64,000 bases of DNA from positions 1 through 64,000 of the forward strand of contig JAJYYB010000017.1 of the NCBI GenBank assembly GCA_021801355.1, read 5' to 3'. The translations under genes were made by a program, and so were the position numbers. Shown piece by piece: positions 16,393 to 25,521 of this stretch. The number at the start of each line of letters is the position of its first letter. The stretch's first letter is position 1. The DNA comes from Microcaldota archaeon. Its GTDB lineage: Archaea > Micrarchaeota > Micrarchaeia > Micrarchaeales > Micrarchaeaceae. The notes beneath the pieces are model-generated. The model worked only from the letters and a program-made list of their open reading frames with translations. It was not told the DNA's origin and did not search any database.

Positions 16393-18585
16393 TCACTCCA
16401 TGAACTGTTCCGGCTTCGGCGGCTCTGGCGGCTGCCCCTTCCTCTTCCTTATGTCGTAAACGACCTTTGCCTGCAGATCCTTCGGCAGCTGTTCGTACCC
16501 GGCGAATTCCTGGTACCATATGGCCCTTCCCTGGGTCGCGCTCCTAAGGTCGTTTGAGAAACCCTTTATGACTTCAGCTACAGGCAGCTTTACTTTTATC
16601 GTCATCTGTTCCCTGTCCTGCGTTATCTCGCCGAGCTGCCCTCTCTTGCTCTGCAGCATCGTTATCACGCCAGACATGTATTCCTGCGGTATCGAGATTG
16701 TGAAAGTCTGTTTCGGTTCGACGAGCACCACTCCGGCGGTAAGCATCGCGGCCCAGATGGCCCTCCTTATGGCGGGTATTATCTGCGCAGGTCCTCTGTG
16801 CACCGGATCCTCGTGTATTGTCGCATCGAGTATGCTTACTAGCACGCCAGTGCACTTCTCCCTGGCGAGAGGGCCGTCCTTTACTGCCTCCTCAAACCCG
16901 TCTATTAAAAGTTCCATTACCTCGTTAAGGTACTGCACTCCGTGGGTCGCATCGACCAACAGGCAGTGATTGGCTATGTCAACGGTTCCCTTGGCTACCG
17001 GCCTGTCAAGCCCCGCCTTTATCAGCAGCTCAACCCCTGCTTGGCCCTTGGGCTTGCCTTCCCTTATGGTGCCATCGTCAATGGCCTTTATCACTCCCTC
17101 CTTGAGCGGCTCGACTGTTATGTAAAACTTCGAGTGCTTGTTCGGAGACTTGCCCTCTATAGGCCCTGCTGCGTTCGCTATGGTCTCATGATAAACCACT
17201 ATCGGCTCGCTTGTCACTATCGGCACTTTGAACTCGTCCCTCAACTTGGTCTCTACTATCTCGAGATGCAGCTCTCCCATGCCGCTTACAAGGTGCTCAC
17301 CGGTCTCCTGGTTTATCTCAACCCTGAGCGTAGGATCCTGCTTCGCGAGTTCCTGCATCGCTGTTATAAGCTTTGTTGTATCCCTTGAGTCCTTTGGCTC
17401 TATCGCCTTTGTCACTACTGGCGGTGAATAGTGCTTTATCTGCTCGAACGGCTCTATTACATCCTCGCTGAGCGTATCGCCTATTGAAACATCGCGCATG
17501 CCTATGAGCGCAGCGATATTTCCTGCCGGTATGGCTTCCACAAGGACCTTCTCCGGTCCCATGTACACTCCTACCTGCTGCACTCTCTGCGGATCATTCT
17601 TGCCTGAAACATGAAACTCCATACCCCTCTTCACCACGCCGGAGAATATCCTGCCTGTGGCGACCTCACCGCTGTGCTGGTCGTATGTGAGGTTGAACAC
17701 CACTATATTGGTCTTCGCCTTCGCGTCGACTGAGGTCATGGCCTTGCCTTCATCGCTCTCAAGGTCTCCGTGCCATATCTGCGGTATCCTGTATACCTGA
17801 GCCTGCTTCGGCGTAGGCAAGTGGTCGACTATCATCTGCAGCACCGATTCGTCTATCGGCGCTATCTCCTGCAGCTTTGGTATGTCATTCTTCTCGGTAA
17901 GCTCGAAAATGTTCTTGAACGAAATCTTGTTCTTGTCTGCGAGAGGCTTTGATATCGCCCACTTCTCGTAAGCAGAGCCTATGCAAACGCTGCCGTCATT
18001 CACGCTGACCCTCCATTTGCCGACGAACTGCTCCGGGGCGTACTGGTCGATAAGCTTGTTTATGTTGTTTATCAGCTCGAGCAGCCTGTCGAACGTCTGC
18101 TGCGGCGTCAGCCTTAATTCCGTGAGCAGCCTGTCTACCTTGTTTATGAAAAGAACTGGCTTGGCGCGTTCCTTCATCGCCTGCCTCAAGACTGTCTCAG
18201 TCTGCGGCATCACTCCCTCTACCGGGTCAACGACCAGAACCACTCCGTCTACCGCTCTCATTGATCTTGTCACGTGGCCTCCGAAGTCGACGTGACCAGG
18301 CGTGTCTATCAGGTTGATTATGTAGTCCTTGCTGTTGTAAGTGAAACCCAGTGATATATCAGCAGATTTTATCGTTATCCTCCTGTCCTTCTCTATGGTC
18401 TCGAAGTTAGTATAAAGCGCATCTCCGGCCACTGCCTTGGAAATGAGTCCGGCTCTTGCGAGTAGCGAGTCCGTGAGCGTTGTCTTCCCGTGGTGCACGT
18501 GCGCTATGATGGCCACGTTCCTTATGGCCTCTAGGTCACTCATGATCTTGGATATCTCTTCAACTACGAATTCCTTCCTGGCCAT
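16393..18585 (-). CDS. fusA: Translation elongation factor EF-2
   Basis: EF-2 is the GTPase that drives ribosomal translocation. The 730-aa product has the full length for archaeal EF-2. GTPase motifs: P-loop AHVHHGKTT (residues 28-36), DTPGHVDF and NKVD. In the P-loop the residue that is almost always Asp (AHxDHGK) is His31. Domain IV has the diphthamide loop (IHEDPVHRGPAQ, modified His near residue 596). A near-perfect SD (GAGGTGAT) lies 5 nt before the ATG. It is the last gene of the L30e-S12-S7-EF-2 operon; no EF-1A gene follows in this window. Confidence 0.97.
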   Translation of the reverse strand: MARKEFVVEEISKIMSDLEAIRNVAIIAHVHHGKTTLTDSLLARAGLISKAVAGDALYTNFETIEKDRRITIKSADISLGFTYNSKDYIINLIDTPGHVDFGGHVTRSMRAVDGVVLVVDPVEGVMPQTETVLRQAMKERAKPVLFINKVDRLLTELRLTPQQTFDRLLELINNINKLIDQYAPEQFVGKWRVSVNDGSVCIGSAYEKWAISKPLADKNKISFKNIFELTEKNDIPKLQEIAPIDESVLQMIVDHLPTPKQAQVYRIPQIWHGDLESDEGKAMTSVDAKAKTNIVVFNLTYDQHSGEVATGRIFSGVVKRGMEFHVSGKNDPQRVQQVGVYMGPEKVLVEAIPAGNIAALIGMRDVSIGDTLSEDVIEPFEQIKHYSPPVVTKAIEPKDSRDTTKLITAMQELAKQDPTLRVEINQETGEHLVSGMGELHLEIVETKLRDEFKVPIVTSEPIVVYHETIANAAGPIEGKSPNKHSKFYITVEPLKEGVIKAIDDGTIREGKPKGQAGVELLIKAGLDRPVAKGTVDIANHCLLVDATHGVQYLNEVMELLIDGFEEAVKDGPLAREKCTGVLVSILDATIHEDPVHRGPAQIIPAIRRAIWAAMLTAGVVLVEPKQTFTISIPQEYMSGVITMLQSKRGQLGEITQDREQMTIKVKLPVAEVIKGFSNDLRSATQGRAIWYQEFAGYEQLPKDLQAKVVYDIRKRKGQPPEPPKPEQFME

Positions 18586-18597
18586 AAAATCACCTCA

Positions 18598-19353
18598 CTA
18601 CTTGGCGCTCCTGGCCATGCGCTCGACTTCGTTCTTCCTCTTTATGGCGTAGCTGTTAACATCGTTGTTAGCGGCCAGAATAAGCTCGGTTGCAAGTGCA
18701 TCAACAACGCTCTTCTTGTTTGCAAATGCGCCGATGACAGTGGCCATCGCCATGTTTCTAAGTGCTATGTCAAGCCTCCTGCTCGCGCTTATGTCCACCG
18801 CAACGTTGGATATTATGCCTCCGTACCTTACGCGCGTCGTGTCCTCGATAGGCGCGCTGTTCTCGAGCGCCATCACGAGCACCTGCAGCGGGTTCTTGCC
18901 AGTTTGCTTGCTTACCTTTTCAAACGCCTCCTCCATTATATGTATAGTCTTGAGCTTCTTTCCCTGGAGCCTGCCTTCGGTTCTTATGACCCTGCCACTT
19001 ATCTTGCCTCCCGTCCCTCCCCTCATGAGCGAGTTTTCGAGCCTTTCGACTATATTCACATTAGCCTTTGAGAATTTCTTCTGGCTGAATCGCCTGTAGC
19101 TCTGCGGATAAGCCTTCGGTGTTAGATTTATGTAGTTCTTGAGGCTCAGGTCAGCTACCTCGACATCGTATGGATACTTCTCGAAAAGCAGTATCTTATT
19201 GTACGCGAACTGCGCTGCTTCCTGCTGTGCCGATGCTGCCGGCTTCGCGCGCCTCTTTGGCGCTTTCTTGGCTTCAGCTTCCGCTTGCTGCTGCTTTTCC
19301 TCCGCAAGCTCCTGCTTTATTTCCGCCTTTATCTCCTTCTTATCTTCAGGCAT
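18598..19353 (-). CDS. rps7: Ribosomal protein S7 with long N-terminal extension
   Basis: S7 organises the head of the 30S subunit. The core (from about residue 60) is standard, including 'RRFSQKKF', 'ENSLMRGGTGGK' and the C-terminal AIKRKNEVERMARS. The product is 251 aa, longer than usual because the first ~48 residues form an Ala/Lys/Glu-rich, low-complexity extension that should be disordered or helical. It is followed by EF-2 after 12 nt and preceded by S12 after 6 nt. Confidence 0.95.
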   Translation of the reverse strand: MPEDKKEIKAEIKQELAEEKQQQAEAEAKKAPKRRAKPAASAQQEAAQFAYNKILLFEKYPYDVEVADLSLKNYINLTPKAYPQSYRRFSQKKFSKANVNIVERLENSLMRGGTGGKISGRVIRTEGRLQGKKLKTIHIMEEAFEKVSKQTGKNPLQVLVMALENSAPIEDTTRVRYGGIISNVAVDISASRRLDIALRNMAMATVIGAFANKKSVVDALATELILAANNDVNSYAIKRKNEVERMARSAK

Positions 19354-19359
19354 TGATCA

Positions 19360-19788
19360 TCATCTCTTTGGCTTCTCTTTCCTGCCCTTTATTATCTCGA
19401 CCATATTCGTGCCGTTTACCTCGGTAACCTTATACTTTAGACCGGGTATGCATCCCATCTGGCCTCTCTGCGAGCCTCCCATCCCTTCGATAGTCACTTC
19501 GTCGTGTTCGTCGATGAAATTGACCGCTCCGTCGCCCGGAACAAAAGCGCCGACTACCTTGCCGTTCTTTATCAACTGCACCCTAACGCACTTTATCTGC
19601 CCGGAGTGCGGTTGCTTCTGCTCCACCGCATATTTCTGGAGCACCAGCGCCCTCGCCCTCGGTACTGTTCCCACGGCGTCGTACTTCTGCTTTAGCTTGA
19701 GCTTTCTCCGCTTAAGCCATTTCTTGAGGAGCCTCTGGTGCTTCCTCTGGCGTACGAGTTTTCGAGCGGCAAATTCCCCGTTTGGCAT
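19360..19788 (-). CDS. rps12: Ribosomal protein S12
   Basis: S12 is the decoding-centre protein. The 142-aa archaeal form contains [30 protein letters not shown] and the C-terminal KGRKEKP. The segment usually reading QPNSAIRK is QPHSGQIK, a local variation in the decoding-site loop. The N-terminus starts directly at [11 protein letters not shown], without the few extra residues common elsewhere. It lies between L30e and S7; the NusA gene often found after L30e in archaea is missing here. Confidence 0.95.
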   Translation of the reverse strand: MPNGEFAARKLVRQRKHQRLLKKWLKRRKLKLKQKYDAVGTVPRARALVLQKYAVEQKQPHSGQIKCVRVQLIKNGKVVGAFVPGDGAVNFIDEHDEVTIEGMGGSQRGQMGCIPGLKYKVTEVNGTNMVEIIKGRKEKPKR

Positions 19789-19807
19789 GTTATCCCTTCA
19801 AAATCAA

Positions 19808-20107
19808 TCATTTGTGAATGTTAAGTATCTCAGAGTTACCCGGCTCTATTATAGAGAGCGCTGCAACGGAGTAAGGCTTCCCGCAGACCGCTCCGAGCTG
19901 CATAGAGTCGCCATCGAACCTGACTACCTCAATCCCTGCTATCTTGGCTACGTGCAATATCTCCTGCAATCCATCCGGCTTGTTCTTCGACGTTATTATT
20001 ACCATCTTGGCCCAGTTCTGCCTTATCGAGTCCAGCACTCCGTTTACCCCCAGCGATGTCTTACCGCTGTCTACAGCTAAACGTATATTGCTAGCTAAGT
20101 CGGCCAT
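19808..20107 (-). CDS. rpl30e: Ribosomal protein L30e
   Basis: The 99-aa protein has the L7Ae/L30e RNA-binding fold: a GVNGVLDSI helix, the strand 'AKMVIITSKNKPD', and the conserved C-terminal 'LGAVCGKPYSVAALSI' box. It heads the operon with S12, S7 and EF-2. A TATA-like TTTTTATACC near 20156-20167 and a GTGAGAT SD before the ATG support the start. Confidence 0.93.
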   Translation of the reverse strand: MADLASNIRLAVDSGKTSLGVNGVLDSIRQNWAKMVIITSKNKPDGLQEILHVAKIAGIEVVRFDGDSMQLGAVCGKPYSVAALSIIEPGNSEILNIHK

Positions 20108-20268
20108 TATCTCACATAGAAATGATGACAGAATGCGCTATTAATTAGCAGGCAAAGGTATAAAAACAATGCTTAACAATCCAGTGCATTTTCACGTTTC
20201 TTTGCGGCCGAAGTGAATTAGTCGGGGCTTATCAAAAAGAAGATGCCGCGGCTAATTAGACCTATCAT

Positions 20269-20682
20269 TCATATGAGCTCATAATAAGATAATACATAAT
20301 AGGGTGCCAAAGACGCGAGGATGCCGCCAAGCCCTACCCAAACGGTCAAGATGGATATTATAGAAAACGTGAATATCCCAGCAGAGATTGTGACATGCAC
20401 GTCTGATCGTATATTGGAAAAGGATACTACGGTCAGGATAACCAATGCAAAAGAGTAAACCAAGAGGGCCGTAGGTGGAAATAACGCATACAATAAGCCG
20501 AAAAGGTAGAGCACTGCCAGTGTACCTATCCAGGCAAGTATGCACGCGGCCACGAAGGCAGCGCGCACAAGTGTGGTCGTAGAGTAGAGCGCCTCCCCCG
20601 ACTGGCCCCCGGAGCGTTGCTCTTCGAATCCCGCTGCCCTTCTAGCCTCAGAAATCTGGTCCTCTTTGTCTTCGTCAGCCAT
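20269..20682 (-). CDS. Small membrane protein of unknown function
   Basis: The 137-aa product has an acidic, charged N-terminus (MADEDKEDQ, about 40 residues) and four hydrophobic helices (roughly 43-70, 72-88, 92-115 and 117-134). ATG 20682 is preferred; a longer reading upstream would add 45 residues across an AT-rich promoter-like stretch. No family is recognised. It is transcribed alone towards the L30e operon. Confidence 0.65.
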   Translation of the reverse strand: MADEDKEDQISEARRAAGFEEQRSGGQSGEALYSTTTLVRAAFVAACILAWIGTLAVLYLFGLLYALFPPTALLVYSFALVILTVVSFSNIRSDVHVTISAGIFTFSIISILTVWVGLGGILASLAPYYVLSYYELI

Positions 20683-20885
20683 GATAAAATATATTCGTGA
20701 ATGCCTATAATTGTAACGTTGCGCAGCGCATCCCTTCATCTGGGTGCCGCTAACGCAACTAAAGTCGTCGATGCCCAAGCCGGATTTTATAGCGCCCAAA
20801 ATAGCGGTGGCATACAAAATCTTAAATAGCTTCGGATATAAGATTAGACTACTGACTAGTTATTGATATTAAGTACGTGCATAGC

Positions 20886-22325
20886 ATGAGCGAACAGTAT
20901 GATGTTATAGTGGCAGGAGCCGGAATGGCTGGCTCCCTGGCTGCCGGCATAGCCGCAAAGGGCGGCCTTAATGTCGCATTGCTTGACAGGAACACCGAAG
21001 AGCAGGTCGGGAAGAAGACCAACTGGGGTTGGGTTTGCGGCGATGCAGTTGCAAACGACCACCTCAAGTTCATAAAGGAGCAGACAGGGCTGACATTCTC
21101 TTATCCTGCGCTTGACCAGCACGTAGACGGCGTTTATGCCATATCCCCAGATTTGCAGAGCAAGTACATATTCGAGGGAGAGGGTTTCGTCCTCAACAGG
21201 CCTGAGTTCGAAAAGAAGCTATTGGATTTTGCAAAGAAGAGCGGAGTTAACTACATATCGCAGTTCGAGGTGGAAGGTCCGGTAATAGAGAATGATTTCG
21301 TAACTGGCGTTTTCGGCAAAAGCAGGACGATGGAGCACAAGGAACTCAAGGCCAAGGTGGTCATAGACGCCTTGGGCGTAGCCACTCAATTGCGCAGGAA
21401 GCTGCCGGAGAATCCGTATGTCGATAAGGACGTTGATGTTGACGATCTTGAATCGACCGGTAGGTACATTTACGATTTTGACATCGACCATGAAGACCCG
21501 ATGTACTTTGACAGGAACAATGCGCTCATACACCTGAACCAAGAGATAGCCCCGGGCGGCTACGGCTGGGTATTTCCGAAGAAGGGTCTCAGGGTAAACA
21601 TAGGCATAGGAGTGCAGAAGAGGAGCCTACAGATAAGGAACGAGAAGCTGGGCAAGAAGGACACGCTTCATTCATTGATGGATGAGTATGTGCGTGTAAA
21701 TCCTGTGATAAAGAATCCGAGGCTGTTCAATGCTGACAACAACGGGAAAGGATATTGGTCTGTGGCTGTGAGGCACCAGATGGAGAGCCTTGTCTACAAC
21801 GGCTACATGGGTGCAGGTGACAGCATGGCAATGCCGAATCCTATAAGTGCAGGCGGCATAGGCCCGTCTCTGGTTGCAGGTGTGCTTGCAGGCCAGAACG
21901 CGATAAGGGCCATAGGAAATAAGGATGTCAGCATAAGAGGTCTATGGCAGTACAACCTCGATTTCAACGAAAAGTACGGCAAGAAGACTGCCGGGCTGGA
22001 AACGTTCAGGATTTATCTGCAATCGCTAAACAACGACGTGCTGAATTACGGTATGAAGACTTTCCTGACTGCTGAAGAGGCCGAGCAGCTCAGCTATGGG
22101 CTGGTTCCGGAATTGCATCTCGCTACACAATTCAAGAAGTTCCTGAAGGGCGTCAGCAACATAAATGCATTCGCAAACCTAGTTTTTGCGGTTAGGAAGA
22201 TGAAGAAATTGAACGGGATTTACAACAAATACCCGACTTCGCCGGACAACTTCACCGAGTGGAGAGCGCTTGTCTCGAAGGAACTAGAGGACGTGAAGGA
22301 GCGCTTCAAACCGAATCCCATATGA
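20886..22325 (+). CDS. Geranylgeranyl reductase (digeranylgeranylglycerophospholipid reductase type)
   Basis: This flavoprotein saturates the isoprenoid chains of archaeal lipids. The ~479-aa product starts with an FAD-binding Rossmann motif (VIVAGAGMAGSLAA). It includes a Cys in the WGWVCGDAV segment that matches the active-site region of this family, a GGYGWVFPK box, and the late FAD-binding 'GDSMAMPNPISAGGIGPS'. ATG 20886 (MSEQYDV) is preferred over GTG 20877. A TTAAATA TATA box near 20822-20828 lies upstream. With tes (5988) and the phosphatidyltransferase (53582) it indicates that the organism makes or modifies its own ether lipids. Confidence 0.9.
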   Translation: MSEQYDVIVAGAGMAGSLAAGIAAKGGLNVALLDRNTEEQVGKKTNWGWVCGDAVANDHLKFIKEQTGLTFSYPALDQHVDGVYAISPDLQSKYIFEGEGFVLNRPEFEKKLLDFAKKSGVNYISQFEVEGPVIENDFVTGVFGKSRTMEHKELKAKVVIDALGVATQLRRKLPENPYVDKDVDVDDLESTGRYIYDFDIDHEDPMYFDRNNALIHLNQEIAPGGYGWVFPKKGLRVNIGIGVQKRSLQIRNEKLGKKDTLHSLMDEYVRVNPVIKNPRLFNADNNGKGYWSVAVRHQMESLVYNGYMGAGDSMAMPNPISAGGIGPSLVAGVLAGQNAIRAIGNKDVSIRGLWQYNLDFNEKYGKKTAGLETFRIYLQSLNNDVLNYGMKTFLTAEEAEQLSYGLVPELHLATQFKKFLKGVSNINAFANLVFAVRKMKKLNGIYNKYPTSPDNFTEWRALVSKELEDVKERFKPNPI

Positions 22326-22347
22326 CATGCTTTAGCTTGTGATTTTC

Positions 22348-22533
22348 ATGGAAAGTTATACGAAATTCGAAAAGGCAAGGATAATAGGCGCACGCGCACT
22401 GCAATTGGCGTACGGTGCGCCGCCATTGATAAAGGTGCCTGAAAAAATGGTAAACCCTATAGACCTTGCGGAGCTCGAATTCAATAATGGTATAATACCT
22501 ATAACGATAATAAGAAAAAAGCACAGCGCCTGA
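22348..22533 (+). CDS. rpoK: RNA polymerase subunit K (Rpb6 homologue)
   Basis: The 61-aa product has the universal omega/Rpb6 core: YTKFEKARIIGARALQL and MVNPIDLAELEF, ending in PITIIRK. It clamps the large RNAP subunits during assembly. ATG 22348 is chosen because GTGAT lies just upstream; the in-frame GTG 22339 is part of that SD. The gene follows geranylgeranyl reductase by 22 nt and is probably cotranscribed. Confidence 0.95.
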   Translation: MESYTKFEKARIIGARALQLAYGAPPLIKVPEKMVNPIDLAELEFNNGIIPITIIRKKHSA

Positions 22534-22557
22534 ATAGCCCTATGTCTATTTCTTGTG

Positions 22558-22773
22558 TCAGTCTTCAAACGGCACTGCCCGATATTCAAATCCCTTGCCC
22601 TTAGGCCCTTTCTTAAGGGTTCTTATGTGCTCCTCGGCATCGGCCTTGCTAGGGCATACGAAAGCCGATTCGTTGTTATACATCTTTCCCTTGAACATCA
22701 TCGGGTCTATCACTATAAGGTCGTTCCAAGTCTTGCTTCCCTTCTTCCTGAATTGCAGCTTGTAAAGGTCCAT
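22558..22773 (-). CDS. Small hypothetical protein
   Basis: This is a 71-aa basic protein (MDLYKLQFRKKGSKTWND...) with a predicted alpha/beta pattern and no membrane segment. It converges with rpoK. A good TATA element (GTTATATATCT, 22801-22811 on the minus strand) lies ~33 nt upstream of the ATG. An in-frame GTG 6 nt earlier is the alternative start. No family is recognised. Confidence 0.6.
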   Translation of the reverse strand: MDLYKLQFRKKGSKTWNDLIVIDPMMFKGKMYNNESAFVCPSKADAEEHIRTLKKGPKGKGFEYRAVPFED

Positions 22774-22922
22774 AACCACACAAGAACGATTTCGTTTTCC
22801 AGATATATAACTCTAACGCTTCTTTTTCCCATCGCATTTTTTTCAATTGTATCCCGCCACCCTCCTTGCAACAGTATAAAATTTAGCAAAGAATAAAAAC
22901 ACAGCCGCATATATGGTAAGCA

Positions 22923-23864
22923 ATGCCGCCCAAAAATCCTCCAGATATGCAACCGTATGTACCGACAGATCCTAGGTATGCGTTGCCCACTGATGAGACG
23001 CCTGAAGGGCCAAAGCCAGCAGACGCGCCAGAGCCACCAAAGATTGCAGAACCTGCTTTTCCAGAAGAGATCGCCAAACCGGTTAAGGAGAATAACCCTC
23101 CCAAACTAGTAGAGACGGGCCCGCCACCAAAATTCACGCTTTCTGTGGCTTTTTTTGCAGGCATCGAGGCAATTCTTCATCCAAGCAGGAATACGCGCAG
23201 GACTTTCGAAGAGAGGGAGGTTCTCACAAATTACTACAAAAGCTCTATTGTGCCAATCATAATTTTCTTTTGCCTGGGATTATATCTCCTGACCTCGCCT
23301 ACCTACGCGATAGGTATAAACACAGCAATTATAGTCAGTTCAGGGGCACAAGGGCTCCTCGGCTTCGCAGCTATAATTATAGTGAGCCTTCTTCTGCTTA
23401 ACCCGATAAGAATCGTTCTTGATTCGTACATAGTGGATTATTTCGGTAAAAAGGTAATCAAGGCATTCAAGCAGGATTACAAAAACACCATGTCCGCAAT
23501 GTTCTATAGCATAATGCCGCCTACTTTCCTATGTTGGATGCCGCTAATCGCAGTCGCTTTATACTATTGGCTGGTAATACCGGGCCTTCATCTGGGTTTC
23601 TCAACATATGCACTTCCGAAGTATGCTGCCTATGTGCCTACAATAATGGCGGCGGCTTTCTTCATAATATACGGTTGGTCACTCATAGTCTCAACTTTTG
23701 CGCTATCAAACCAGCAAAAGGTAAGTAAGCATCTTGCCTTTCTGGTGGTCTGCCTGTCAGGTGTTATCAGCCTTGCCGTGATATTAATATTCGGTCTGGC
23801 CGTTGGCTACGCATTGCACACAAACGCTCAGCAGATATCCTCATTCATCTATCAGTTCCTGTGA
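22923..23864 (+). CDS. Yip1-like polytopic membrane protein with Pro-rich N-terminus
   Basis: The 313-aa product has a ~70-residue Pro/Glu/Ala-rich cytosolic leader. A conserved-looking 'SVAFFAGIEAILHPSRNTRRTFE' amphipathic entry segment and about six transmembrane helices follow. This arrangement recalls YIP1-domain proteins, but I have only weak evidence. The stop TGA lies in GTGATAAA, which is also the SD for the next gene, so the two are translationally coupled. Confidence 0.7.
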   Translation: MPPKNPPDMQPYVPTDPRYALPTDETPEGPKPADAPEPPKIAEPAFPEEIAKPVKENNPPKLVETGPPPKFTLSVAFFAGIEAILHPSRNTRRTFEEREVLTNYYKSSIVPIIIFFCLGLYLLTSPTYAIGINTAIIVSSGAQGLLGFAAIIIVSLLLLNPIRIVLDSYIVDYFGKKVIKAFKQDYKNTMSAMFYSIMPPTFLCWMPLIAVALYYWLVIPGLHLGFSTYALPKYAAYVPTIMAAAFFIIYGWSLIVSTFALSNQQKVSKHLAFLVVCLSGVISLAVILIFGLAVGYALHTNAQQISSFIYQFL

Positions 23865-23868
23865 TAAA

Positions 23869-25509
23869 ATGGACAAAATAGTAATGACCATAGTATTCAT
23901 CTGCTTCATCCTCGTCACTTTGTATGACACGTACTACGCAGACTTGGCTCATCATGGGATTGCTTCCTACTCAAGCGCTTTTGATGCAGCCACATCACAG
24001 CTTGGTTCCCTGTCCAGTGCATCAAATTTCTCTTTGGTGTCTAATCTGCCTCCGATAAAGGATTCTCCCGATGTACCAAGCTTGGATCCAAGCATATTGA
24101 TACAGAACTCACGCAATCCGCCATCGGGATCGGGCCGGCAGCCTACTGCTACCAACGACAGTTACTCGAATGGTACAACCGCCTCAAGTTCAAAGTCTAA
24201 TGCCTTGAAGATCGGCTCGCCTTTCCAGCTGAGCCAGCTGGGCATACTCTCCGAAGGACCAACGGCTTCTATGCTGAATTCGTTAAGTTCGTTCTTCGTG
24301 TCGTTGGATCCGGTTATAGGCTCGATGTCGCAGTTACCAATCATAAACCCTTTCCTGAACGTCTCCGTTTCATCTGGCTATTGGGATCCGCTGGGCAGGG
24401 TCGCCGCACTATCGGCACTTGCTGAGTTCGCCCCATCGATAAATATGACTGACTTGACCGACTACATGAATCAGACGCAGATAGGCGCACTCCAAGGGAC
24501 CGCGCTTCCGTTCTCCGGAGTGCCTGATGTGCAATCGCTTTCAGAGATCTACTCGTCCTCGCAGCTCATAAATAATCTCAATACGATACTATCCGTAATG
24601 CAACAGTGCCAGGCATTTACGGGTGCAAATTCAAGCGGTTCAGCGGTTACGCTGCCTCTTTACGGCATCTCAGTACCGTACCCTAATCTGACAATAACAG
24701 GCGTGTCTCCGCAATTCATAGCAACGAACCATATAGGCGGTCCTGGTTACATAACCTACGCGACCAACTTCGATGAGCTGGTCCCTGCCTGGCTTTCATC
24801 GGCTTTCGAGTCTGATTCGCATGGCATTAATGCGCTACTTGACGGTACAAATGTAAAGTGCACCCAGTACTATACACAAAGCAACTATACTGTCTACAAT
24901 GTTACTCCAACTCAGCAAGCCTACATGTACGCTCTTTCGCAGTACGAGAGCGATGCTGTCTCACAGTTGGTATACAACGAGACGATAAAGCCCGAGATAA
25001 ACTTCATAGGCTATTCAGGGAACGAGACGCTAATAGACTTCAACAACCTAAATCTTTCGCAGCGTTCAACTCCAATAATAAAAATAGACAACAATGTCGT
25101 TGGCTACAGCAGGTATTTCAACTTTTTCCTGGTGCATCAGCCGCTATCCGAAGGCAACCATGAAATAAGCGCTTTTGTAGGTAATATAACAAGCACTGCA
25201 ACGCTTACTGTGGAACCTTACATCCCGTTCAGCTATGCCCTACTCAATGCATCCAACAGCACGCTATCATTATTCATGCCTGGCTCAACCAACTACCCGA
25301 AGATTACCCAATTTAACGGCTTTGAACTGCTAAACGCAACTGGCGCCGTGCTCGCAACATACAACAGCATAGCGGCCTCAAGTAACTACACTGATGTGAA
25401 CTTCACCCAGAAGACGTCGTGCCTCTCTGTCCGTGAGAGGGCTTACCAGATTGATTTCAGCACAGTATACGGCAACTCCAGCTACTTCTTCTATGCTGTG
25501 TGCAGTTGA
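23869..25509 (+). CDS. Secreted/membrane-anchored Ser-Thr-Asn-rich protein
   Basis: The 546-aa product has one N-terminal hydrophobic segment (about residues 3-22) serving as signal or anchor. A Ser/Pro-rich linker (about 60-125) and a long beta-rich ectodomain with many N-x-S/T sequons follow. There are scattered Cys, including near the C-terminus. No enzyme motif is seen. It is coupled to the upstream membrane protein by the overlapping GTGAT/stop. A surface or periplasm-like role is inferred from composition only. Confidence 0.7.
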   Translation: MDKIVMTIVFICFILVTLYDTYYADLAHHGIASYSSAFDAATSQLGSLSSASNFSLVSNLPPIKDSPDVPSLDPSILIQNSRNPPSGSGRQPTATNDSYSNGTTASSSKSNALKIGSPFQLSQLGILSEGPTASMLNSLSSFFVSLDPVIGSMSQLPIINPFLNVSVSSGYWDPLGRVAALSALAEFAPSINMTDLTDYMNQTQIGALQGTALPFSGVPDVQSLSEIYSSSQLINNLNTILSVMQQCQAFTGANSSGSAVTLPLYGISVPYPNLTITGVSPQFIATNHIGGPGYITYATNFDELVPAWLSSAFESDSHGINALLDGTNVKCTQYYTQSNYTVYNVTPTQQAYMYALSQYESDAVSQLVYNETIKPEINFIGYSGNETLIDFNNLNLSQRSTPIIKIDNNVVGYSRYFNFFLVHQPLSEGNHEISAFVGNITSTATLTVEPYIPFSYALLNASNSTLSLFMPGSTNYPKITQFNGFELLNATGAVLATYNSIAASSNYTDVNFTQKTSCLSVRERAYQIDFSTVYGNSSYFFYAVCS

Positions 25510-25521
25510 CCCATAACAGTA

